A DNA stretch of 22,343 nt, taken from contig JAISLJ010000217.1 of assembly GCA_031290955.1 (NCBI GenBank), forward strand, positions 1 through 22,343. The letters run 5' to 3'. Under the pieces are notes generated by a model, which was given only the letters and a program-made list of their open reading frames with translations, made no database searches and was not told the origin of the DNA. This DNA comes from Zoogloeaceae bacterium. GTDB taxonomy: Bacteria > Pseudomonadota > Gammaproteobacteria > Burkholderiales > Rhodocyclaceae. Shown here in pieces: positions 6,516 to 12,562 of the stretch (positions within the stretch are counted from its first letter, which is position 1; each line of letters begins with the position of its first letter). The translations under genes and the position numbers were made by a program.

Positions 6516-9290
6516 ATGCAGTCTTCCAACCAAGCCGTCCCGCAACGTCCACACACCCGGAAGCAGCGCGCCGTATTGCGGCGTGCTCCCTTATTTACCG
6601 CCATGCTGGCGGGCCTTGCTTTCTTCGGTAGTTCCCTGCCGCTCTACGCCGCCGATGACGCGGAGGTGGAAGCCCTGAAGGCGGAAATCCAGCGTCTGCG
6701 CCAGGAACTCGCCGCCGAAAGAGGTGAGGTACCGCAGCAGCCGGGGCAACCTGGTGTGGTACCGCAACCCACTGTGGCGGCTCCGCGTGTCGACGAGCCG
6801 CAGGCGCTGGACGCCGTGGTGGTGCGCAGCCGCAACCGCATCGAGCGTTTGCAGGATGTGCCGCTTTCTGTTTCCGTCGTCAGCGGTCGGGAGCTGGATC
6901 GCCTCGCGGCCAACGACATTTCCGAAATCGTGAAGCGTGTCGGCAATGTTTCCTGGAACCGCGGCAACCAGCGGACGTTCAGCCTTTCCATTCGCGGCCT
7001 AGGGAAAGCCGGGCAGACGGAAGCGCAAGACCCCAGCATCGGGATCATCGTTGATGGCGTGAGCTACGCCTACAACGCCCTGGCTTCGAGCTACAACTTC
7101 CATGACGTTGAGGCCGTGGAAGTCACGCGCGGGCCGCAGGGAACACTTCTGGGCAAGAACACGAGCCTGGGTGTGCTCAATGTCGTCACCCGCAAGCCCT
7201 CCTTCACCCCGAGCGCGGATTACTCGCTCCTTTTTGGCGAGCGGGATCGCGTCGTCGGCAAGTTCGCGGCAGGCGGCCCGATTGTGGATGGTGTGCTTGC
7301 CTACCGTCTTTCCTTCGTCGGCGAAAAGGGCGAGGGCGACATCAAGAATCGGGACAACAAGGATATTTCCTACCAGAACATTGACCGCCTTTCCGGGCGG
7401 GCGCAGCTTTTGTTTACGCCTTCCGAGAACTTCAACGCGCGTCTGGCATTTGAAGTCACCCCGCGCGCTGGAGAATCAACGAACGGCAGAACCACGAATC
7501 TGCCCACAGCGGGCCTGCGCTATTCAAATGGTGCGCAATGGGGCGTAACCAATGCCGAACGCGCCCTCGGGCGTGACTGGTTTACCCGGCAAGGCAACTA
7601 TTCCCTTTCCGACTATTACCGCGAGCGCTATACCAACGCCGACACCATGCGACCACTTGTCACCGGCGGCCACGGCGCTTCCGTCGAACTCAACTGGCAG
7701 CTTGGCAGCCATACGCTCACCTCCATCACCGCTTACCATGACTACCATTTCAACGCGGTCAATGATGAAGGTACGCCGTTCGACATTTCCCGCAATTCTG
7801 GCGGCTTCTGGAACGACTATTCACAACGGAGCCAAGAGCTGCGCATCACCTCCGCGCCGGGCGGTTTCGTCGATTACCAGGGCGGCCTCTATTACATCGA
7901 CGTCAAGAACAGCGTTGACTATCAACGGGAATGGGGGAACGACGCGGGCGCATGGTTCGCCAACAATGCCCAGTACGCGACCCTGAACGCCAACGCCGCT
8001 GGTCGCCTCCTGATGCAGGATTCCGTCGACCGCCTCACCATGTCCTACAACAGCCCCGCCGGTTTGCAGAGCATCCGCAACAAGAGCCTGGCCGTGTTCG
8101 CGCAGGCCAACTGGCATCTGTCGGAACCGCTCACTCTGACCACCGGGCTGCGTTTCACACGCGAACGGCGCGCCAATGCCGCTTCCACCTTCATCCGTGA
8201 CAACGGCTTTGGCGGCGCGCTGAATCCAACCTCCGTAAATGGCGTCAATCTGGGCGGCTTCGATTCCGCCAGCGACGGCAGCCTGAACCCCGGCAACTCG
8301 GCGGAACAGATCGCGCTCGCCAATTCCGTGGCCCAGCGTTACTTCGGCATCTCCGATTACGCTGCGCTTGATTCGACGCAACGGGCGCAGGTTGCCGCCG
8401 CCAAGGCGATTCGCGCCGGGCAGATCGGCGTCATCTTCCCCAGATCCAAGGCGGAATCGTTCAACGAACTCCAACCCGCGTTCGTGCTGAGTCCCAGCTA
8501 CAAGATCAACGACAACCTGACCACCTACGTTTCGTTCCAGTACGGGGAAAAGGCGGGCATCTCGCAATTCACGAACGGCATTTCCAACCGGATCGACGCG
8601 GAAAAGACGACTTCCTACGAGGTTGGCTTCAAATCCGCGCTGTTCAACAAGACCCTCATCCTGAACGCGGATATCTACCTCACCAATGTGAAGGATTTCC
8701 AGCAATCGGTGCGGGTGTATGACGCCTATACCACCGCGCTGCGCAACGACGGCGAACTGTACTACGCCTCCGCCACCGGCAGCGTTCCCAAGGTGCAATC
8801 GAAGGGCGTCGAAATCGACGGCGTTTATAACGGCATCCGCCACACGACCATTCGCTTCGCGGGCGCTTACACGGATGCGCGTTACAAGAAATTCACGAAC
8901 GCGGCGCAACCTGCCGAAAACGGCTATTCCGGCGCGCCGCCCTACACGGATTTCTCCGGCAAGACCCTGCCGGGCGCTTCCAAATTCACGGCCAACATTG
9001 GCGTCGATTACCGGATTCCCGTGCTGGGCGACAAGGAATTCCATGTCGATTTCAACACCGAGTATCACACCAAGTATTACTCGGACAATTCCCTGTCCAA
9101 GTACAGTATCATCAAGGCGGGATCGATCACGGATTTTGGCATCGGCCTGGGCGCGCGCAACCAGTCCTGGGACGTGAGCCTCATCGCCAAGAACGTCTTT
9201 AATAACGACGATCCGCTGACGCTGACCGCCACCTCCTTCACGCCCGCCTATTACCGTTGGGTGGGCATCCAGTTTACTGGTAAGCTCTGA
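6516..9290 (+). CDS. TonB-dependent outer-membrane receptor with N-terminal coiled coil
   Basis: This 924-residue protein starts at the ATG preceded by GGAG six bases upstream; a longer in-frame extension has no ribosome-binding site. A long n-region and hydrophobic segment end at LPLYA (about residue 45). A heptad-like helix follows (47-70, EVEALKAEIQRLRQEL), then a Pro/Gln/Val-rich linker (71-95). A TonB-box-like LDAVVVR (98-104) precedes the plug domain (about 110-235, with VPLSVSVVSGREL, IVDGV and VTRGPQGTLLGKN). A 22-strand-type beta-barrel makes up the rest, ending in a strand-like segment that closes with Leu rather than the usual aromatic residue. It should import a ligand across the outer membrane using TonB-ExbBD energy. 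The ligand cannot be told from sequence. It is divergent from the DUF1549/DUF1501 operon, which suggests a shared substrate. A terminator follows. Confidence 0.92.
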   Translation: MQSSNQAVPQRPHTRKQRAVLRRAPLFTAMLAGLAFFGSSLPLYAADDAEVEALKAEIQRLRQELAAERGEVPQQPGQPGVVPQPTVAAPRVDEPQALDAVVVRSRNRIERLQDVPLSVSVVSGRELDRLAANDISEIVKRVGNVSWNRGNQRTFSLSIRGLGKAGQTEAQDPSIGIIVDGVSYAYNALASSYNFHDVEAVEVTRGPQGTLLGKNTSLGVLNVVTRKPSFTPSADYSLLFGERDRVVGKFAAGGPIVDGVLAYRLSFVGEKGEGDIKNRDNKDISYQNIDRLSGRAQLLFTPSENFNARLAFEVTPRAGESTNGRTTNLPTAGLRYSNGAQWGVTNAERALGRDWFTRQGNYSLSDYYRERYTNADTMRPLVTGGHGASVELNWQLGSHTLTSITAYHDYHFNAVNDEGTPFDISRNSGGFWNDYSQRSQELRITSAPGGFVDYQGGLYYIDVKNSVDYQREWGNDAGAWFANNAQYATLNANAAGRLLMQDSVDRLTMSYNSPAGLQSIRNKSLAVFAQANWHLSEPLTLTTGLRFTRERRANAASTFIRDNGFGGALNPTSVNGVNLGGFDSASDGSLNPGNSAEQIALANSVAQRYFGISDYAALDSTQRAQVAAAKAIRAGQIGVIFPRSKAESFNELQPAFVLSPSYKINDNLTTYVSFQYGEKAGISQFTNGISNRIDAEKTTSYEVGFKSALFNKTLILNADIYLTNVKDFQQSVRVYDAYTTALRNDGELYYASATGSVPKVQSKGVEIDGVYNGIRHTTIRFAGAYTDARYKKFTNAAQPAENGYSGAPPYTDFSGKTLPGASKFTANIGVDYRIPVLGDKEFHVDFNTEYHTKYYSDNSLSKYSIIKAGSITDFGIGLGARNQSWDVSLIAKNVFNNDDPLTLTATSFTPAYYRWVGIQFTGKL

Positions 9291-9296
9291 CCCCCT

Positions 9297-9344
9297 TCGC
9301 CCGGTATTCCTTCGCCCCAAACGAAGGCCGCCGGGCGAGTTTTC
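9297..9344 (+). terminator. Nested-stem Rho-independent terminator after the receptor
   Basis: TCGCCCGG (9297-9304) pairs with CCGGGCGA (9331-9338), and within it CCTTCG (9309-9314) pairs with CGAAGG (9322-9327). GTTTT follows directly. It lies just after the receptor stop codon and separates the receptor from the nitroreductase-family gene. Confidence 0.75.
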
Positions 9345-9380
9345 CGCGATGTTGCACCCTGACTTTTAAGGAATCACACA

Positions 9381-9968
9381 ATGACACGTCCTCTCGAACG
9401 GGGCATCGACCCCATCTTCATCAACCGCTGGTCGCCGCGCGCGTTCGACGAATCCGGCATTTCCGAAAGCGAACTGCTGCAATTCCTCGAAGCGGCACGC
9501 TGGGCGCCCTCGGCCTACAATGCCCAACCCTGGCGCTTTGTGTACGCCCGCCGGGGCACCGCGCACTGGCAGCCCTTCCTTGACCTTTTGGTCCCCTACA
9601 ACCGCGACTGGGCGCAACGGGCCTCGGCGATCGTTTTCGTGCTCGCCGCGCAAAAATTCACTCCGGAAGGAGCGGCGGAAGCCATCGAGACCGGCTACGC
9701 CGCCTACGATACGGGCGCGGCGGTAGCCTATCTCACGCTCCAGGCAAGCATTTCCGGCTGGCACTCGCACATCATCGCGGGCTTTGACAGGGACGCCGCC
9801 AAGACGCTCCTCAAGATTCCGGAAGGCTACGCTTTCGAGAGCGCCGTAGTCATCGGCAGACAAGGCGACCCCAGCACCCTGCCCCCGGCCCTGCAAGAAC
9901 GTGAAACCCCCACGCCCCGCGCGTCGCTGGAACAACTGGTAGCGGAAGGCGTATTCACCTTCAAGTAA
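9381..9968 (+). CDS. Nitroreductase-family flavoprotein
   Basis: This is an FMN-dependent NAD(P)H oxidoreductase-like protein of 195 residues, probably cytoplasmic and dimeric. Typical landmarks are the N-terminal phosphate-binding stretch NRWSPRAF (15-22), the AARWAPSAYNAQPWRF block (38-53) that lines the flavin, and a C-terminal region around FESAVVIGRQGD. The start has AAGGAA seven bases upstream. The terminator behind the TonB receptor implies its own transcription, although I do not see a clear promoter in the gap. The physiological substrate (nitro-aromatics, quinones, enoates or others) cannot be predicted from the family. Its last ten codons are repeated imperfectly just behind its stop, next to the tRNA-like gene. 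Confidence 0.87.
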   Translation: MTRPLERGIDPIFINRWSPRAFDESGISESELLQFLEAARWAPSAYNAQPWRFVYARRGTAHWQPFLDLLVPYNRDWAQRASAIVFVLAAQKFTPEGAAEAIETGYAAYDTGAAVAYLTLQASISGWHSHIIAGFDRDAAKTLLKIPEGYAFESAVVIGRQGDPSTLPPALQERETPTPRASLEQLVAEGVFTFK

Positions 9969-10002
9969 AAGTGGCGGAAGGCGTGTTTTCCTTCAAGTAA
10001 AA
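9939..10002 (+). repeat. Imperfect 32-bp tandem duplication of the nitroreductase 3' end
   Basis: Copy 1 (9939-9970) covers the last codons and stop of the gene; copy 2 (9971-10002) follows immediately. They match at 28 of 32 positions. Both encode VAEGVF-T/S-FK followed by TAA. Three of the four differences are silent and one changes Thr to Ser. Copy 2 is untranslated unless the first stop is read through. Confidence 0.9.
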
Positions 10003-10010
10003 CGGTTTTC

Positions 10011-10117
10011 GGGAGCGTGGCAGAGCGGTTGAATGCGCCTCTCCTTCCTCAAGGAGAGGCAATGGCAAAGATCCCTCCCATCCAAGCCATTCGCAGGTTC
10101 GAATCCTGCCGCTCCCT
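10011..10117 (+). tRNA. tRNA-Ser-like class II gene with aberrant anticodon arm
   Basis: The acceptor stem GGGAGCG/CGCTCCC (10011-10017 with 10110-10116), the Ser-type D arm (GGCAGAGCGGTTGAATGC) and the T arm (GCAGG-TTCGAAT-CCTGC) are all perfect. The anticodon arm is abnormal. Bases 10037-10060 form a 10-bp perfect hairpin with a four-base loop CCTC, about five bases longer than a normal arm, so no standard seven-base loop fits. One mismatched register would give a CAA anticodon (Leu). The variable arm (AATGGC/GCCATT) has a 19-base loop, about 15 longer than usual. CCA is not encoded, and the discriminator would be T, not the G of tRNA-Ser. AAGGAG (10051-10056) and an ATG at 10062 open a 20-codon frame ending at 10124. 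It could be a degenerate tRNA, an unusual tRNA, or a tRNA mimic. Confidence 0.55.
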
Positions 10118-10479
10118 TATTTGATTCATTTGGTCAGCGTTCCAATGATCGTGCGCTTTTTTGGGGCCTCTGACCCGTCTTGACAGCGACCTCCGTGTAT
10201 CCGAAGGTACGCATCTCTCGTCATCGCAAGCGAAACAATCCAGAAAGGTTTCGCGGGCACAAGGCCGCATCAGGCTCCAACGCCACATCCGACGCCTGCC
10301 GCTGTCGACTCCTCAAACTTCCACAGGTTTCGCGCAATCTCTGCCTCCCCGCCACCACTGCGCAATCCGCAATGGCATGATGATGTTGCGCGGAACGCAT
10401 GCGCAATCCTTGTCTGTTACAATCCGGATCATCCAGCATGCTGCTCATGACAATTCCATTCAGGAAAGGCGAAAACAAA
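10118..10479. other. Intergenic stretch between the tRNA-like gene and the AI-2E gene
   Basis: No supportable gene. A T6 run lies near 10155 behind a weak stem. Three direct GCGCAATC copies lie at 10332, 10360 and 10401, and an inverted repeat TTGCGC-N9-GCGCAA at 10386-10406. These cluster just upstream of the putative promoter of the next gene and may be operator-like. Confidence 0.4.
10415..10423 (+). promoter_or_regulatory. Extended -10 promoter for the AI-2E gene
   Basis: TG-T-TACAAT is an extended -10 element with five of six matches in the hexamer; there is no good -35 box. Transcription would start near 10430, about 50 nt before the chosen start codon. Confidence 0.4.
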
Positions 10480-11550
10480 ATGACGCAAGATCCGAAGCAA
10501 CTGGCACAGGTGAGCCTGATCCTGCTCCTGATTCTGGGCTGCCTTTTGGTGCTCTATCCCTTCCTCGCGGCGGTCCTCTTCGCGGGCGTGGTGAGCGTGA
10601 CCACCTGGCCGCTCTATGAGCGCCTGTTGCGCCTCCTGCGTGGTCGGCGCACCCTCGCGGCTTCGGTGATGACCCTGATCCTGATCGTGGGCATGCTCGT
10701 GCCCACCGTCTTCCTGACCATCACGCTGGGCAACACCGTGCAACGCGCCGTCGGAGAGCAGTTGATCCCCTTCCTGCACGCCATTGACCTAGGTGGTGAA
10801 GTGCCCGCCTGGGTCTCCCGCCTGCCCGCCGGGAACCGGATCATCGAATACTGGCAACAGATCACGGGGAATCGCGAGGAACTCATCGAGCTTTTGCGCA
10901 GCGCCTACGAACCCGCCCGGCGACTGGCCCTTCACAGCATTTCCCTAGCGGGCAACGGCATCCTGCAATTGGTGCTCGTCATCTTCATCGGCTTCTTCCT
11001 CTACCGGGACGGCATCGCCCTGACGGGATTCCTGAAGATTGCCGCCGAGCGTCTGGGCGGCAAGCTGGGCCTGGAACTCCTGCATCTGGCGCGCATGACC
11101 GTGACTGGCGTCATGGCAGGGATCGTCGGCACAGCCTGCGCACAGGCGCTGGTGGCCTTCATCGGCCTCCTGATCGCGGGTGTGCCGGGCGCGCTCCTCC
11201 TGGGCATGGCCACCTTTTTCCTTTCCATGATCCCCGTCGGCCCGCCACTCATCTGGGGCGGCGCGGCATTCTGGCTCTACCAGCAAGGAGAACCCGGATG
11301 GGCGATCTTCATGGCGCTCTATGGCCTGCTCATCATCAGCAGCGTGGATAACCTCGTAAAACCCATCCTGATTTCCCGCACTGCGAGCCTGCCCATCCTG
11401 CTCATCGCCCTGGGCGTCTTCGGCGGCGTGCTCGCTTTCGGCTTCATCGGCATCTTCCTCGGCCCCACCCTCCTCGCCCTGGCACACGCGCTCTTCCTGC
11501 GCTGGGTCGGCGCTGCGCATCCCGCAAACGGCGAATCTGCGGGAGACTGA
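10480..11550 (+). CDS. AI-2E family (PerM-like) membrane protein
   Basis: This 356-residue inner-membrane protein belongs to the AI-2E transporter/PerM family (PF01594), which includes TqsA, YdiK and Na+/H+ antiporter-like members. The pattern fits: two hydrophobic helices at the N-terminus (about 9-45), a third around 60-85, a long soluble loop (about 90-165, GEVPAWVSRLPAGNRI), then a cluster of helices with the conserved stretches VIFIGFFLYRDG, MIPVGPPLIWG and DNLVKPILIS. The chosen ATG is preceded by AGGAAAGG; the spacing is somewhat long, and in-frame ATGs upstream (10438, 10447) are alternatives. The substrate of this family varies and cannot be inferred. It has its own promoter candidate and a weak terminator, so it is probably monocistronic. 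Confidence 0.88.
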   Translation: MTQDPKQLAQVSLILLLILGCLLVLYPFLAAVLFAGVVSVTTWPLYERLLRLLRGRRTLAASVMTLILIVGMLVPTVFLTITLGNTVQRAVGEQLIPFLHAIDLGGEVPAWVSRLPAGNRIIEYWQQITGNREELIELLRSAYEPARRLALHSISLAGNGILQLVLVIFIGFFLYRDGIALTGFLKIAAERLGGKLGLELLHLARMTVTGVMAGIVGTACAQALVAFIGLLIAGVPGALLLGMATFFLSMIPVGPPLIWGGAAFWLYQQGEPGWAIFMALYGLLIISSVDNLVKPILISRTASLPILLIALGVFGGVLAFGFIGIFLGPTLLALAHALFLRWVGAAHPANGESAGD

Positions 11551-11563
11551 TCGTTTAAACGAT
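11550..11563. repeat. 14-bp perfect palindrome
   Basis: ATCGTTTAAACGAT overlaps the last base of the AI-2E gene stop codon, in the gap between convergent genes. It could be a protein-binding site; there is no T-run that would make it a terminator. Confidence 0.4.
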
Positions 11564-11585
11564 AGAAACGACGAACCATGCCACG

Positions 11586-11612
11586 CCCAACCAAAATCGA
11601 CGGCTGGGTTTT
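11586..11612 (+). terminator. Possible terminator after the AI-2E gene
   Basis: CCCA (11586-11589) pairs with TGGG (11605-11608), with an inner CC/GG pairing across a single mismatch, followed by TTTT. The stem is short, so the call is tentative. Confidence 0.35.
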
Positions 11613-11636
11613 CCTGGCGGCGTTGATTCTGGGTGC

Positions 11637-11996
11637 TCAGCGACAACTCAAAAAGGCCAGTGGGGTCGAAAGCAGCAAGAACAACAGCAATCCATTGAGG
11701 AAATAAATGGCGCTGGCGGCGATTGCAAAACGGTAGCGCCATTTGTACGCCTGATTCTTCGACAAAATGGCAACGAGCATGCAAGCGCCCAATCCAAAAA
11801 AACAAAAAAACAATACGGCAAGGCTGGCGTTTGTTCCGATACTGATGCCATCGGAGCCTCCGTATCCGTGAAATTTCCACGCACTGAAAAAAGCGGCGCA
11901 CACTCTTTCCATGATTGCGAGCAAGCCCGATATTGCAACCGACAGCAAAACGAAAACCGATGCGTCACAGAGGAAGCGGGTGTGCTTTCCCGTCAT
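11637..11996 (-). CDS. Small hypothetical membrane protein
   Basis: I do not recognise this 119-residue protein. It has about three hydrophobic segments (around 12-31, 56-78 and 90-113), a short basic N-terminus (MTGKHTRF) and a basic loop (SKNQAYKWRYR) between the second and third segments, so an inner-membrane location is likely. The segment between the first two helices is rich in Gly and Ser (HGYGGSDGISIG). The start is chosen at the ATG preceded by an AAGGAAAG purine stretch. It lies 39 bp downstream of the macrodomain gene on the same strand, so the two may be co-transcribed; no function can be assigned. Confidence 0.65.
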   Translation of the reverse strand: MTGKHTRFLCDASVFVLLSVAISGLLAIMERVCAAFFSAWKFHGYGGSDGISIGTNASLAVLFFCFFGLGACMLVAILSKNQAYKWRYRFAIAASAIYFLNGLLLFLLLSTPLAFLSCR

Positions 11997-12035
11997 GGAG
12001 ACTTTCCTTTCCTGCGCCAGTTGCATGCGCCGAAC

Positions 12036-12509
12036 TCACGGCTTGTACGCCACGATCAGCGCCTCGCCCGGAAAATCAAAGGCTTCGATTTCCGCCTGGA
12101 TGAGCGCCTGTGTTTTCTGCCGCGAAGCGCCGCCCGTTCCGGCTCCAATCAGGGGAAAGGCAATGGAGTGGTAGGATTTTTCCGCCGCCAGCGCCAGCGC
12201 GGAGCGCGTTGACAAACGAATGGATGCCTCCGTGGCAAACCACAGGAGATTAATGCCTGCCACATGGATGATGCCCTGGAACGGCAAGCGGCCCGCCGTT
12301 GTGTGCACTGCCCCGCCCAGCGGGATCGGGCCATGTCGGGCAAGTTCCCGGAAGGGTTCCAGCCCGCCACGTCGCTTGATTGCTCCGGAAACACCACGCG
12401 GCAGCAGGAGCCACCAGGGGATGATGTTGCGATTCCAGGCGTTGACGATGACCTCGACCGGCTGATCGAGCAAATCGCCCTCCACTACGCGCATCCTGCC
12501 TTCCGCCAT
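12036..12509 (-). CDS. Macrodomain protein
   Basis: This single macro (Appr-1''-p) domain of 157 residues is expected to bind or hydrolyse ADP-ribose derivatives such as O-acetyl-ADP-ribose or ADP-ribosylated targets. Visible landmarks are VVEGDLLDQPVEVIVNAWN (about 8-26), holding the conserved GD and VNA(A/W)N elements, IIHVAGINL (about 80-88), and the glycine-rich loop FPLIGAGTGGAS (about 118-129) that binds the diphosphate. The WN in place of the more usual AN is unusual, and the substrate-loop region is WWLLLPRGVSGAI, close to the GGGVDGAI type. The start has GGAG eight bases upstream; a second ATG five codons later is possible. It lies 53 bp after topB on the same strand and just ahead of a small membrane protein gene. 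Confidence 0.85.
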   Translation of the reverse strand: MAEGRMRVVEGDLLDQPVEVIVNAWNRNIIPWWLLLPRGVSGAIKRRGGLEPFRELARHGPIPLGGAVHTTAGRLPFQGIIHVAGINLLWFATEASIRLSTRSALALAAEKSYHSIAFPLIGAGTGGASRQKTQALIQAEIEAFDFPGEALIVAYKP

Positions 12510-12562
12510 CGGTTTTGCTCCGCAAGCCTTATCCGCCTTTTGTCTTCCGGTTTGCCGGATTT

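Noticed and set aside
7821..9320. A 499-codon minus-strand frame across the receptor barrel
   Set aside because: Antisense to a well-supported TonB receptor; it also runs through the terminator and has no motif.
10049..10288. Minus-strand frame ending in RQDSNLRMAWMGG
   Set aside because: The QDSNLR-type ending is the familiar false protein produced by reading the antisense strand of a Ser/Leu tRNA; it supports the tRNA-like call instead.
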